A DNA stretch of 13,049 nt from Actinomycetota bacterium. GTDB lineage: Bacteria; Actinomycetota; Humimicrobiia; Humimicrobiales; Humimicrobiaceae. This document shows positions 1-8,952 of this stretch, one piece after another (within the stretch, counting starts at the first letter, position 1; every line of letters begins with the position of its first letter). The stretch is from assembly GCA_015711775.1 (NCBI GenBank), contig JACVJB010000007.1, positions 1-13,049 on the forward strand, written 5' to 3'. The notes under the pieces are model-generated. The model saw only the letters and a program-made list of their open reading frames with translations. It did not search any database and had not been told where the DNA came from. Both the position numbers and the translations under genes were made by a program.

Positions 1-64
1 AGTCTATTAATTTATCCTGGCTTATTTGAGTATGTAGTGTGTAGGTTTAGTGAGTGAATGAAAT

Positions 65-93
65 TTGAAAAACATTTATTATCTTTTTAAAAT
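65..93 (+). promoter_or_regulatory. Candidate promoter of the SIMPL lipoprotein gene
   Basis: TTGAAA (65-70) and TAAAAT (88-93) are separated by exactly 17 bases, close to the sigma-70 consensus. The predicted start of transcription near 100 leaves a leader of only about 8 bases before the ATG at 108, too short to include a normal ribosome binding site. The region is very AT-rich, so a chance match is possible. The rest of 1-107 shows nothing else recognisable. Confidence 0.35.
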
Positions 94-107
94 GAATGGA
101 ATAAGTT

Positions 108-896
108 ATGAAAAATAAAAATCTTATCTTAAAAAAGCTGTTAAAAGTTATATCCTCTGTATTGATTTTTTTGCTGCCGGTATTCTTTCTTGCCGGTTGC
201 CTTGCGCCGGAAATACCTGAAATTGCACACACTGAAAGCGGCGCAAAAACAGCGCAGAACACCATAACAGTCAGCGGCAGCGCAACTGTTAAAATTCTTC
301 CTGATGAAGCTTTTATAAATATTTCAGCCATCACAGAAAAGCCCACATCCCAGGAAGCAGTGGATAAGAACAGCGCGCTTTCAAAGGCAATAATTGATGC
401 AGTCAATAATACAAATGCCCAAAATTTAAAAGTCCAGACCACAGGATACGACCTGAGCCCTTTATATGATTATTCAAAGGAAAGCGCCCCGCCTGAAATA
501 TATGCTTACAGGGTAACCAGCACAATTAAAGCAAAAACTACTGAGCTTGAAAAAATCGGTGAAATAATAGCAGCAGCAACAGAAGCTGGCGCAAACTCAA
601 TATCGTCCATAGGTTTTGATTTAACGGATGCCACTAAAAGATCAGCAAAAAATGATGCTCTTGAGGCAGCAACAACTGATGCAAACAACAAAGCAATTGC
701 AATAGCAAATTCAATGGGGCTAAAAATTGACAGTGTTTTATACATAATTGAAAATGAAGTATATTTCGGAAGCCCGTTTATGTCACCTGCCGGCATGGGT
801 GAGGCAAAAGCCGGGGATATAGCCGCTCCTGTGATCCTGCCCCAGGAAATAGAGGTCTCTGCCAATATCAGCGTTTCCTATCAGTTTATAAAATAG
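108..896 (+). CDS. SIMPL-domain (DUF541) lipoprotein
   Basis: A 262-residue exported protein. Residues 1-31 form a lipoprotein signal: a Lys-rich start, a hydrophobic stretch, then the lipobox LAGC with Cys31 as the likely lipidated residue, so the mature protein should sit on the outer face of a membrane. Residues about 52-258 match the SIMPL/DUF541 family, with the opening ITVSGSATVKILPDEAFI typical of these proteins. Family members (BP26, YggE-like) are periplasmic or surface proteins linked to stress tolerance or oligomeric channels; the exact role here is unknown. The length is normal for the family. The ATG at 108 is chosen because it gives a complete signal peptide; the only upstream Shine-Dalgarno trace is a weak GGA at 98-100. 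It is a single gene, convergent with the MFS gene, and ends in TAG. Confidence 0.85.
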   Translation: MKNKNLILKKLLKVISSVLIFLLPVFFLAGCLAPEIPEIAHTESGAKTAQNTITVSGSATVKILPDEAFINISAITEKPTSQEAVDKNSALSKAIIDAVNNTNAQNLKVQTTGYDLSPLYDYSKESAPPEIYAYRVTSTIKAKTTELEKIGEIIAAATEAGANSISSIGFDLTDATKRSAKNDALEAATTDANNKAIAIANSMGLKIDSVLYIIENEVYFGSPFMSPAGMGEAKAGDIAAPVILPQEIEVSANISVSYQFIK

Positions 897-919
897 CCCG
901 TGCAGCTATACCCTTTTTT
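893..919. terminator. Weak, possibly bidirectional terminator between convergent genes
   Basis: ATAGC (893-897) pairs with GCTAT (905-909) around a 7-base loop. Rightward it is followed by six T (914-919); on the other strand it is followed by TTTTAT. The stem overlaps the TAG stop of the lipoprotein gene and lies just beyond the TAA of the MFS gene, where a shared terminator is expected. The stem is only 5 bp, so this is tentative. Confidence 0.35.
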
Positions 920-2174
920 ATAATGGCAGTTTAAAAGATATGCTGTATTTTTTCACAGAAACCTTAAAAAGTAAAAATGAGGACGCAAATAATGCAGCAG
1001 CACAAATCATAAGAACATAATTTATGCCGTTAAGGCCAAAGTACTGCATTATAAATCCATTTAATGGCAGGAATATAATCTGCGCAAGCACAGCAACAGA
1101 GATTGTCAATCCAAGGATTGACCCTGATAAATCCGGATCCTCTTTTACTGCTATGGCATTAAGCAAAGGAAAAAACCCGGAATAAAATATTGCCTGCAGG
1201 ACAAGGAAAAATATCTTTATATATGTCAATGGGATGGCGCTGTAAATTAAAGAGCTTGCCGTGCCAAAAATACTGAGCAGCAGCAACAGGCTTGCCTCAT
1301 TTGTTTTTACAAGAATCTTGCCCGCTAAAATAACTCCAAGAGCATTAAACGCCCAGAATGCCGATAATATTAGAGAACCGTAGGACAGATTCACCCCAAG
1401 ACCCTCAAAGTAAGCAGTGAGCCATGTTGACAGAACTGAAAAAATCCCTATATAGAAAAACATTGCTGCGCAGCACGATATAATCAAGGGATTTTTTAAA
1501 ATTAAGGAGTAAGACTTGAGCGGTTTTTTAAATTCCTTTTCTTCTTTGCGCAATTCATGTTCGGACTCGCAACTTAAACTCTTTGCCCCAGATGCTGCAT
1601 TGCCGGATGTTATTTTTTTTATGGAACCGGAATATTTTAAGTAAAACAGCGTGATTATAAATGCAAAGCAAGCAAAAAACAGGAATGCATACCGGGTATT
1701 TATTTTCAGAAACAGCAGAACACTTATGGCAAGCGGACCTATAATTGCCCCTACATACCAGAAGAAGTTAAGCTTTATAAAAATAGGACTCTGCTTTCCA
1801 GGAAAAAATTTTGCAACATATGCATGTATGCCAGAGTCAAGAATACCGCAGCCGGCTCTAAAAAAAATAATTGCTGAAGTAAAAGCAGCAAGGCTTAATT
1901 TTATGCCATATATAAAGAACCCTGCAATTAATATTATCAGACCTGTAAGAATAATCTTTTTTAAACTGTATTTATCACAGAGTCTGCCAGCTATAAAAAC
2001 AGCTGCAAATGAAACGCTTGAGCCTGCAAAAAGAACTAACCCTATTGTATCATACCCTATACCAAGGATCTCAGAAATTAGCGGAATTAAGGGATCAATT
2101 AATGTGTAAGCAATCCCAAATAATATAAAAACAATAAATAAGAGGTTTAAATAACTTCTATTTGTTTTTTCCAT
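918..2174 (-). CDS. Major facilitator superfamily transporter
   Basis: A 418-residue integral membrane protein with about 12 hydrophobic helices and the usual split of six and six. A hydrophilic loop of roughly 40 residues, rich in Lys, Glu and Ser, lies between halves. The cytoplasmic motif A of the superfamily is visible after the second helix as GRLCDKYSLKKI (residues 63-74). The substrate cannot be read from sequence. A longer frame runs back to 2264, but its first 30 residues are polar and lie inside the upstream gene. The ATG at 2172-2174 is preferred because it gives a normal short N-terminus and overlaps the end of the activase fusion by 17 bases, which points to translational coupling. 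No clear Shine-Dalgarno is present, in keeping with coupling. The shared transcript suggests it may import or export a substrate or product of the dehydratase-type enzyme; that is inference. Confidence 0.85.
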   Translation of the reverse strand: MEKTNRSYLNLLFIVFILFGIAYTLIDPLIPLISEILGIGYDTIGLVLFAGSSVSFAAVFIAGRLCDKYSLKKIILTGLIILIAGFFIYGIKLSLAAFTSAIIFFRAGCGILDSGIHAYVAKFFPGKQSPIFIKLNFFWYVGAIIGPLAISVLLFLKINTRYAFLFFACFAFIITLFYLKYSGSIKKITSGNAASGAKSLSCESEHELRKEEKEFKKPLKSYSLILKNPLIISCCAAMFFYIGIFSVLSTWLTAYFEGLGVNLSYGSLILSAFWAFNALGVILAGKILVKTNEASLLLLLSIFGTASSLIYSAIPLTYIKIFFLVLQAIFYSGFFPLLNAIAVKEDPDLSGSILGLTISVAVLAQIIFLPLNGFIMQYFGLNGINYVLMICAAALFASSFLLFKVSVKKYSISFKLPL

Positions 2175-5100
2175 CTGTTTTGGAAAGTTTATGCTGTTTA
2201 GCCTGGTACATGAAAGCTTCCAGCCTTGTTTCGGTGGTTCCCTGTTCCAGGCCGTCAAACGCAAGGTTGAGCCATGGCGTTTTGTATTTCTCCCTTATGC
2301 TTTTTGAGGCGGCTGTCACCATTGTGCCCGGCATACAGGTAAACGGCAGCACATTTATAATGCCGTCAATATCCTTGCTTATCCAGTCAACTGATTTGCC
2401 AATGCTCAGTGCAGCCTCGCCAAACCATTTAATTATATATGGTTGGGCATTGTCCCATATTTCATAAATGCCGGCTTCATCATGCCCTTCAAAAACTGTG
2501 CCTTTAATCGGCCTTTCAAGAAGCCTGTGGTACCTGTCAAGAACTCTTTTAAATACGCGGTTTGCAATATAAAATTTTATTCCCTTTGCAAAATTGGGCA
2601 CAAGCCTTGCAAGCTCTGCAAAGTTTGTATCTGAGTCAAAGCTGTGATTTTTCCCGGAGACATAAGTTCCATTGTTTGAAGGCACAAAACCCCTGAGTAT
2701 TTTATATAAAATATCTTTCTGCTTAACTGAAATATCAAGCTTGCCTGTTGCATTTGTATGATATGCCCACTCGCTGAAATCAGGAAGCTCAGCTTCGCCG
2801 CCAAGCTCTTCAATTTTTTTAACAAGCTCATTATTGCTGTAAGGATGATTTCGTACATAGATTTCCCCCACAACACCCACCCTGGGCTTATTTTTTGCGC
2901 CTGTCTCAATATTTTCAAATTCAAGAACTGCAAGCTGAAGTATAGCTGTCATTACATCTATAACATTTCTGCCTTCAGAATTTTCAAGCGACTCAATAAC
3001 TTTCTGTAAAAGATCATTGTAAACCTTATCAGACTGGCCGGCATTAAGTTCATATGGCCTTGTCTTTCTTAAAAACTTGCTTAAATAATCAATGGTCATA
3101 ACTCCCGTTAGAGCTTTCAAATAAAGCCTTGCGCCTTTTTTACCCTGCATATCATACTCTTTGTAAAACTGGGCGCTTTCTACTGCGCCAGGCGCTATTA
3201 TGGGAACATTATACCCGAGCTCGTCCAGAAGGATTTTCTGCATTTTATTATACTGGCCGAACCTGCATGGCCCATGTGTTAGCGGCATAAGAAATGCGCA
3301 TTTATCCGGGTCATTGTATTTGAGTGTTTTTAAAATATCGCCGGTAGTAATTATATATGGGTAGCATTCCTTGCCAAGCGTATGTTTTCTCCCAAGTTCC
3401 AGCGTCTCATAATCAGAAAGCATAACCTCAGCTTCTATTCCTGATGCGTTAAAAGCCGCTTTTATGGCATAGGCTCCATCACCCATATGCGGGATATAGA
3501 TTTTCCTTCCATGGCTTCTCTTAAAGACAGGCTCCTTTTTATATGAATGCGGAAAAACGGTTTTATGCTCACCCTCAAGCTTTTTTATATTTCCAAGTGA
3601 ATCAAGAAAAGCTTCGCATCTTGTTATAACGCCGGCTCCCGCTGTGTGCTCATCTATTTCAATTTTAAGATATGGCCTGTCTATCTCACGCTCAAAGTAC
3701 TGCATTATAAAAGAATCGGGCCCGCAGCCGAAATTGGTGATATACACGGGGTAAAGGCGCTTGTCCCTTTTTATTATCTGGACAGCGCTTAAGATCCTGT
3801 CTCCAAACTCCCAGTACATATTGGGCCACTGGCTAAAAATATCCACATCATCAATTGGCAAATAGTCAAGAGGAATTGCCTGTATCCCTGCATCACGCAG
3901 CTTTCCAGGTATATCCATGCTGATGTTTGCATCGCAACTGTTATATGGCCTGCTTATAATAACTGCTGCAGTTTCATCTTTTCCAAGATTCTTGAAAAAT
4001 TCCCTGCCCTTTAGCTTTATGCTGTCATAAAAATACTGCTGAGCCCTGTAGGCAGCCTTTACCGCCTTAGCAACCTGCGGCCGGCTTTTGCCAAACTTTC
4101 TTCCAAGCTTCTGCAGCTGCTGGTTTTTTAAATATTCCCTGAAGCTGAAATTTATAAGCGGGTCAAGTATGATTTGCGGGTCAATGTCCATTGAGGCTTT
4201 TACAAAAGTTGATATGCCCTGGACAAATGGACAGGGGTAGCTGCCTGTCCTTGAACCTTCGATCCTGTCGTCGGTGCACGGCATGTCCCTCACTGAAGGA
4301 ATGAATATGTAGTCTGCGCCCCTGTCAAGCAGATTTTTTACATGGCCCAGCACCACTTTCATAGGAAAGCATGTCTCTGCCACAACATAAGAAAGGCCGT
4401 CATTTATTATCTTCTTGTTTGTTTTATCAGAAAGAATTACTTCCAGGCCCAGCTCACTGAAGAAAGCATCCCAGAACGGGTAAAATTCATAGGTTAGCAT
4501 TGTGTAAGGTATGCCGATTTTTATCCGGTTATCTTTTTGGGCGCCGCCATATTCTGGTACCAGTTCAGCATCAGCTGGCGGCAGGGGCACGCTGGTATCC
4601 ACTAAATCTTTTGCTTTACGCGTTTTTTCAGCGCTGTTTTTGCCCAATCTTTTATATGAATTTAGAAGCAGGCCGTCTCTTTGGCCAAAAAGATCCAATA
4701 ATTTATCGCCGCCTGATTTTTTCTTTTCATATTTTTCACACCTTCCGCCGTAATAAAAGGTATTCTCCTCATCTACGGTTACCTTTTTTATATCACATAC
4801 ATTGGGGCACCCTTTGCACTCAAAGGAGCTCTGGGAGTATTGAATATTTTTTATGTGTTCAAACCCGCGGAATTTTGACACTTTCGGCGCCTGCTGCATT
4901 GCCCTTATTGCTGTTCCTATTGCGCCTGTCACTTCATGGTTTTCAGGCACAATAATTGCTTTGCCCAGATAATTTTCAAAAGCTGCAACCACCGACCTGT
5001 TAAAGGCGACGGCGCCCTGGAAAAATATCCTTTTGCCTATTTTTTTGCGGGCAACAACCCTGTTTATATAATTAATGGCTATAGAATAGGCAAGGCCGCC

Positions 5101-6693
5101 TAATATATCTTCAACAGATGCGCCTTTCTGGTAATGAGAGTATACATTTGTTTCCATAAATACAGTGCATCTTTCACCAAGATTAAGCGGCGCCTTTGCA
5201 GTAAGGGCTTTTTCCCCGAAATCCTGTATTTTTATATCAAATCTTTCCGACTGCTCTTCAAGAAATGAGCCGGTGCCTGCTGCGCATATTTTATTCATTT
5301 CAAAATCAACAACAACACCCTTTTCAAGGGATATATATTTTGAGTCCTGCCCGCCTATTTCAAAAATCGTATCAACGCTGGGGTCAATATCTGCCGCCGC
5401 AGTTGCCTGGGCGGTAATTTCATTTATTATAGTGTCTGCGCCAACAAGGTCGCCTATAAGATATCTGCCGGAACCGGTGGTGCCCGCTGCCCTTACATTT
5501 ATTTTATCCCCGATGCTGTTTCCGATAATTTCTATTCCCTGCCTAACAGCCTCAATTGGCCTGCCGGCAGTTCGCAGATATACTTTGTATATAAGTTTTT
5601 TCTCAGAGTCAATGGCAACAACATTTGTGCTTATGGAGCCAACATCTATTCCGATATAGGCATCAGTTTTCTGTCCTTTTGCCGCATTTTTAAATACATA
5701 TCCGCTTGCTTTGCCTTCTGCGCCATTTGTTTGGGGAAGCGTTGATTTTTCTATTCTTAAAGGCTTAAATATTTCCTTTTTGTATTCATGGGAAAGGTTG
5801 TATTTTTCAAGAAGCTGGTATGCCTTTAAAAGATTTATCTTTTGAATATGAGAAGATTTCTGTATTGCAGCGCCATCCCGGCCCGCTAAATTACTGCAGT
5901 TTTTTGCAGCTTTTGCTGTAAGCGTTTCTTTTTCAAGCAATGAAAGAGCTGCGCCTATTGCTCCCAGCGATTCATTATACTTGGGTACAATAATATCTTG
6001 CTTGAGTATGTCATTAAAGGCCCTTATCATTGCCCTGTTAAATGAAACCCCTCCACAGAAGATAATAGGCGGCTCAAATTTCTTGCCTTTTACAATGCCT
6101 GATTTAAAGCTTCTTGCCATTGCATAACAAAGACCAAGCGCAATATCCTCATCTTTTGCAGCTTCCTGCTGAAGATGTATCATGTCTGATTTTGCAAAAA
6201 CGCTGCATCTGCCTGCTATTGTTGAAGGTTTTACGGATTTAAGCGCAAGATCTGAGAACTGCTCAATGGTTAAACCGAATCTTGTTGCCTGCTGGTCAAG
6301 AAAAGATCCGGTTCCTGCAGCGCAAAGCTCATTCATGGCATAATCCCCTGCAGCAAGATCTATAAATTTGGAATCCTGGCCGCCGATTTCAATAACCGAC
6401 ATTACATCCGGATAAAGTTTCTTCACAGATGTAGTGATTGCTTCAATTTCGTTAATGAAAGATGTATCAAGAACAGATGCAAGTGTCTTGCCCCCCAGCC
6501 CGGTAAAAGCAATGCCGGCAGTTTGCCCGAACTTACCGCCATCATACAGCTTTTTAAGGTCAGAAGCTATAAGCTTTGAGGGCTCACCCAAATGCCTTGT
6601 ATAAGGCATGACATCAACTATATCGCAGTCACTGTTAATTACTGCCCTGTTTACGCTTATCGCGCCAATGTCATATCCAATATAGTGGTCCAA
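2158..6693 (-). CDS. Double acyl-CoA dehydratase activase fused to DUF2229/HgdB-like domains
   Basis: A 1511-residue member of the 2-hydroxyglutaryl-CoA dehydratase activator (BadF/BadG/HgdC) fusion family. Two ASKHA ATPase domains stand in tandem. The first, about residues 1-255, has IGYDIG, IEIGGQDSKF, CAAGTGSF (Cys124) and GRCSVF (Cys163). The second, about 344-600, has IGIDVG, FEIGGQDSKY, CAAGTGSF (Cys470) and ERCTVF (Cys509). In HgdC the equivalent two cysteines hold a 4Fe-4S cluster at the dimer interface, which passes an electron to the dehydratase on ATP hydrolysis. A Cys-rich patch follows (Cys626, 629, 633, 652), then DUF2229 and HgdA/B-like regions from about 725 onward, with further candidate ligands at Cys775, 806, 821, 920, 990, 1110, 1143 and 1453. 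The protein should be cytoplasmic and oxygen-sensitive. The start is TTG, supported by GGAGG at 6704-6708 and a strong promoter. The true substrate is unknown. The first gene of an operon with the MFS transporter; stop is TAG. Confidence 0.94.
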   Translation of the reverse strand: MDHYIGYDIGAISVNRAVINSDCDIVDVMPYTRHLGEPSKLIASDLKKLYDGGKFGQTAGIAFTGLGGKTLASVLDTSFINEIEAITTSVKKLYPDVMSVIEIGGQDSKFIDLAAGDYAMNELCAAGTGSFLDQQATRFGLTIEQFSDLALKSVKPSTIAGRCSVFAKSDMIHLQQEAAKDEDIALGLCYAMARSFKSGIVKGKKFEPPIIFCGGVSFNRAMIRAFNDILKQDIIVPKYNESLGAIGAALSLLEKETLTAKAAKNCSNLAGRDGAAIQKSSHIQKINLLKAYQLLEKYNLSHEYKKEIFKPLRIEKSTLPQTNGAEGKASGYVFKNAAKGQKTDAYIGIDVGSISTNVVAIDSEKKLIYKVYLRTAGRPIEAVRQGIEIIGNSIGDKINVRAAGTTGSGRYLIGDLVGADTIINEITAQATAAADIDPSVDTIFEIGGQDSKYISLEKGVVVDFEMNKICAAGTGSFLEEQSERFDIKIQDFGEKALTAKAPLNLGERCTVFMETNVYSHYQKGASVEDILGGLAYSIAINYINRVVARKKIGKRIFFQGAVAFNRSVVAAFENYLGKAIIVPENHEVTGAIGTAIRAMQQAPKVSKFRGFEHIKNIQYSQSSFECKGCPNVCDIKKVTVDEENTFYYGGRCEKYEKKKSGGDKLLDLFGQRDGLLLNSYKRLGKNSAEKTRKAKDLVDTSVPLPPADAELVPEYGGAQKDNRIKIGIPYTMLTYEFYPFWDAFFSELGLEVILSDKTNKKIINDGLSYVVAETCFPMKVVLGHVKNLLDRGADYIFIPSVRDMPCTDDRIEGSRTGSYPCPFVQGISTFVKASMDIDPQIILDPLINFSFREYLKNQQLQKLGRKFGKSRPQVAKAVKAAYRAQQYFYDSIKLKGREFFKNLGKDETAAVIISRPYNSCDANISMDIPGKLRDAGIQAIPLDYLPIDDVDIFSQWPNMYWEFGDRILSAVQIIKRDKRLYPVYITNFGCGPDSFIMQYFEREIDRPYLKIEIDEHTAGAGVITRCEAFLDSLGNIKKLEGEHKTVFPHSYKKEPVFKRSHGRKIYIPHMGDGAYAIKAAFNASGIEAEVMLSDYETLELGRKHTLGKECYPYIITTGDILKTLKYNDPDKCAFLMPLTHGPCRFGQYNKMQKILLDELGYNVPIIAPGAVESAQFYKEYDMQGKKGARLYLKALTGVMTIDYLSKFLRKTRPYELNAGQSDKVYNDLLQKVIESLENSEGRNVIDVMTAILQLAVLEFENIETGAKNKPRVGVVGEIYVRNHPYSNNELVKKIEELGGEAELPDFSEWAYHTNATGKLDISVKQKDILYKILRGFVPSNNGTYVSGKNHSFDSDTNFAELARLVPNFAKGIKFYIANRVFKRVLDRYHRLLERPIKGTVFEGHDEAGIYEIWDNAQPYIIKWFGEAALSIGKSVDWISKDIDGIINVLPFTCMPGTMVTAASKSIREKYKTPWLNLAFDGLEQGTTETRLEAFMYQAKQHKLSKTDGKNK

Positions 6694-6703
6694 GCCTTAT
6701 TAT

Positions 6704-6763
6704 CCTCCGGTTATTATTGCAATAAATCTAAGGTATTATAAACATTTAAGGGAAATATATCAA
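6704..6763 (-). promoter_or_regulatory. Strong sigma-70 type promoter and ribosome binding site for the activase operon
   Basis: Read on the minus strand, TTGATA (6758-6763) is followed after 17 bases by a perfect TATAAT (6735-6740). The start of transcription would be near 6728, giving a leader of about 35 bases. GGAGG at 6704-6708 lies 10 bases before the TTG start and is the main reason for accepting that codon. This is the best promoter match in the window. A small palindrome in the same gap, CGGAT-AAA-ATCCG (6777-6789), lies upstream of the -35 box and could be an operator or nothing. Confidence 0.65.
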
Positions 6764-6832
6764 AGCGTTATTAGCCGGATAAAATCCGCGCAATCACAAA
6801 ATTTTACAAATATAATTCCAATATTTGAAAAT

Positions 6833-6853
6833 GAATAATTCAAATCATTATTC
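6833..6853 (-). terminator. Possible terminator hairpin at the end of the hydrolase gene
   Basis: GAATAAT (6833-6839) and ATTATTC (6847-6853) form a 7-bp stem with a 7-base loop, overlapping the TAA stop of the alpha/beta hydrolase gene. The stem has a single G-C pair and only a short T run follows on the minus strand, so termination here is uncertain. Confidence 0.25.
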
Positions 6854-7852
6854 TAAAAAAGGAATAACAATATCATTGAACACGCCTGCCTTTTCCTCCA
6901 TTGGCACATGACCGGCACCATTTATTATTTCAAGCTGGCTGCCCTTTATATAGGTGTTAAATGCATGGGCATGCTCCACATTTATCCACTGATCATTATT
7001 ACCCCATATTATAAGGACAGGTATATCAATGCTTTCAAGTACTCTTTTTATATCATATGGAGCATTTCCCTTAAGTATGTGCCTGTATACAAGGTTTGTA
7101 TTTTTAACTTTAAACGGTTCAAGGTAATAAGAAATCACTTCTTCAGTAAAATAGCCTTCATCATAAAATGCGGACGAAAGAAAGCTCTTAAACCTTTGGC
7201 TGTTTAAAAAAAGATTATAATAAAGTATATCAACCACTGCCTGCGGAAGGGCGCCGGAATAAATCGGGGCGCTATTTTCCAGGCCCACTGTTCCCTCCAG
7301 CCCTGCGCTGTCTATTAAAATAATTTTATCAAATTTTTCGGGCTTTTTATCATATGCAATTAAAGCAATCTTTCCGCCCATTGAATGCCCGGCCACAATT
7401 GCTTTTTCAATGCCTTTCTTTTCCATGAATTCAAGCAGTATTTCTGCCTGCTCGGCATGGGAATAATCAGATTCTAATGCTCTTTCAGAATAGCCGAAAC
7501 CCTTAAGGTCGATTGCATATACATTAAACCCTGCATCTGCAAGGGCGCCTGTATTATACCTGTAAGTAAAAGCGCCGCCGCCAAGGCCATGCACAAGAAT
7601 TATATTTACAGCAGGAGCTTTCATGCTGCCATCATCATTTATTTTTGCTTTGTTTTCAGTGTAGTAAATATCTGCTCCGCGCAATTTTATAAAGTTGCCA
7701 GGCAGCTGCATTTTTTGCGGCTCAAGCACAGAAAACTTTTTAATATTTGAAACTGCAAAAGCCCAGTAGGAAAAGAATGCAATTGTGATCAAAACTAAAA
7801 ATGAAACAACTGCAATAACGCTGATTTTTATTTTTTTCGAACTATTTTTCAT
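6848..7852 (-). CDS. Membrane-anchored alpha/beta-fold hydrolase
   Basis: A 334-residue protein with one N-terminal membrane helix (about residues 10-32) followed by an alpha/beta-hydrolase domain. The catalytic triad can be read directly: nucleophile Ser157 in GHSMGG, acid Asp287 in WGNNDQWI, and His315 in GAGHVPMEE. The oxyanion-hole motif is HGLGGG (about 88-93). The helix probably holds the enzyme at the outer face of the membrane. The family includes esterases, lipases and C-C hydrolases; the substrate is not predictable. The frame is open back to a TTG at 7927, but the ATG at 7850-7852 is preferred because it gives a short Lys-rich N-terminus directly before the membrane helix; no good Shine-Dalgarno is present at either. 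It is transcribed alone, away from the TauE gene, and ends 154 bases before the activase operon. Confidence 0.88.
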   Translation of the reverse strand: MKNSSKKIKISVIAVVSFLVLITIAFFSYWAFAVSNIKKFSVLEPQKMQLPGNFIKLRGADIYYTENKAKINDDGSMKAPAVNIILVHGLGGGAFTYRYNTGALADAGFNVYAIDLKGFGYSERALESDYSHAEQAEILLEFMEKKGIEKAIVAGHSMGGKIALIAYDKKPEKFDKIILIDSAGLEGTVGLENSAPIYSGALPQAVVDILYYNLFLNSQRFKSFLSSAFYDEGYFTEEVISYYLEPFKVKNTNLVYRHILKGNAPYDIKRVLESIDIPVLIIWGNNDQWINVEHAHAFNTYIKGSQLEIINGAGHVPMEEKAGVFNDIVIPFLE

Positions 7853-7898
7853 ATTTAAATTTATATTTTTTCTCTGCTGAAATAATGATTTTATATAA

Positions 7899-7927
7899 AT
7901 AATGGTGAAAAAAATATTTATTGTCAA
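7899..7927 (-). promoter_or_regulatory. Candidate promoter of the alpha/beta hydrolase
   Basis: On the minus strand a perfect TTGACA (7922-7927) is followed after 17 bases by CATTAT (7899-7904), four of six matches to the -10 consensus. A start of transcription near 7892 would give a 40-base leader before the ATG at 7852. This supports the shorter reading of the gene, since the longer frame would begin at the -35 box itself. Confidence 0.5.
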
Positions 7928-7981
7928 CTGTAATTAAAGATGTTATAAATTCTGCCTTAATTCTTCTTCTTGAAGTTGATG

Positions 7982-8017
7982 TGCAATTTGTTTAAACTTT
8001 AAAGATTGCAATAAAAT
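7982..8017 (+). promoter_or_regulatory. Inverted repeat and weak promoter upstream of the TauE gene
   Basis: TGCAAT (7982-7987) and ATTGCA (8005-8010) form an inverted repeat with 17 bases between the arms, enclosing the palindrome GTTTAAAC (7990-7997). A weak promoter overlaps it: TTGTTT (7988-7993), 18 bases, TAAAAT (8012-8017). The arrangement could be an operator over a promoter. Six-base arms in AT-rich DNA also arise by chance. Confidence 0.25.
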
Positions 8018-8033
8018 TCTGGCACTGTTTTAA

Positions 8034-8816
8034 ATGGAATATCTAAAATATATATTAATAGGTATTGCCGGAGGCACATTATCAGGGCTTCTTGGAATTG
8101 GCGGGGGTTTTATAGTAATACCTGCGCTTATTTATTTTACAAAAACCGGCGCAAAGCAGGCCACCGCAATATCAATGGTGCAAATATTTTTTGCTTCAGC
8201 CTTCGGGACACTTTTTAACTACCTTAAAAAAACCCTTAGGATAAAATATGCGCTTTATTTTGGCATTGCCAGCATGGGGTTTGCTTTCGCAGGTTCTTAC
8301 CTTACAAAGTATTTTTCCGATACCACAATAAAAATTATTTACCTCAGCGCAGTAACTCTTTCGCTTGCGCTGTTTATGCTGCGGTCATATCTTGAAAAAA
8401 TTGGGAAAGTTGCAGAATGCTGCAGAATTGAAGATGCGGCACTTGAAAAGAGAAAGCTTTTCAAAGCAATCCCTCTTGGCATGGCTGCAGGATTTCTGGG
8501 CGGAATTCTTGGAGTTGGCGGAGGATTTTTATATGTGCCGCTGCTTGTTTTTTTCCTGGACCTTCCGTTAAAAGTAGCTGTCGGAACATCACTTATGATA
8601 ATTCTTATTAATTCAATACCGGGAGTTATTGGAAAAATATTATCTGTTGAGTTTAACTATATAACAGCCCTTATAATTGCGCTCAGTTCTGTTGCCGGCG
8701 CCAGGCTTGGCGTATATATAAATCAAAAAGTAAAACCTGTAGTTATAAAGATTGTTTTCATTATTATGCTTCTTGTTATAATCGGCAGAGTTTCTTTTGA
8801 TTTGGCAGGCTTTTAA
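8034..8816 (+). CDS. TauE/SafE-family anion exporter (DUF81)
   Basis: A 260-residue integral membrane protein of the TauE/SafE family (PF01925), with about 8 membrane helices. The family's internal duplication is plain: residues about 10-30 carry GGTLSGLLGIGGGFIVIPAL, and the second half repeats it near 150-170 as GFLGGILGVGGGFLYVPLL. Family members move sulfite, sulfoacetate, taurine-related or other organic anions across the cytoplasmic membrane; which one here is not visible. Length is typical. The ATG at 8034 begins directly before the first helix, and only a poor Shine-Dalgarno precedes it. It is a single gene divergent from the alpha/beta hydrolase; no sulfur-metabolism gene is nearby. 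Confidence 0.92.
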   Translation: MEYLKYILIGIAGGTLSGLLGIGGGFIVIPALIYFTKTGAKQATAISMVQIFFASAFGTLFNYLKKTLRIKYALYFGIASMGFAFAGSYLTKYFSDTTIKIIYLSAVTLSLALFMLRSYLEKIGKVAECCRIEDAALEKRKLFKAIPLGMAAGFLGGILGVGGGFLYVPLLVFFLDLPLKVAVGTSLMIILINSIPGVIGKILSVEFNYITALIIALSSVAGARLGVYINQKVKPVVIKIVFIIMLLVIIGRVSFDLAGF

Positions 8817-8952
8817 CTGCAGGACATTTTGTTCTTTTACTTTTCGCCTTAATATCTCATTAGCTGCCTGATTTTTTTCCCAGTGCCCTGCTTTTTTTCG
8901 TTTTTTCCTGCATTAATTTTTATTTTACTGGAAAATAAATGCCTTTAGTATA

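Noticed and set aside
2175..2264. N-terminal extension of the MFS transporter by 30 residues
   Set aside because: The extension is polar, lies wholly within the activase fusion gene, and adds nothing family-like; the ATG at 2174 gives a normal MFS start.
5165..5659. Long plus-strand frames opposite the activase gene, such as 4500-4955 and 5165-5659
   Set aside because: They are antisense shadows of a strongly coding minus-strand gene, with no recognisable domains and no ribosome binding sites.
7853..7927. Longer alpha/beta hydrolase from a TTG at 7927
   Set aside because: The added 25 residues have no family match, the TTG overlaps a candidate -35 box, and the ATG at 7852 gives a standard membrane-anchor start.
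8805..8950. Terminator after the TauE gene
   Set aside because: Only a 4-base stem (GCAG/CTGC) around the stop and scattered T runs are present; no hairpin stands directly before a T tract.
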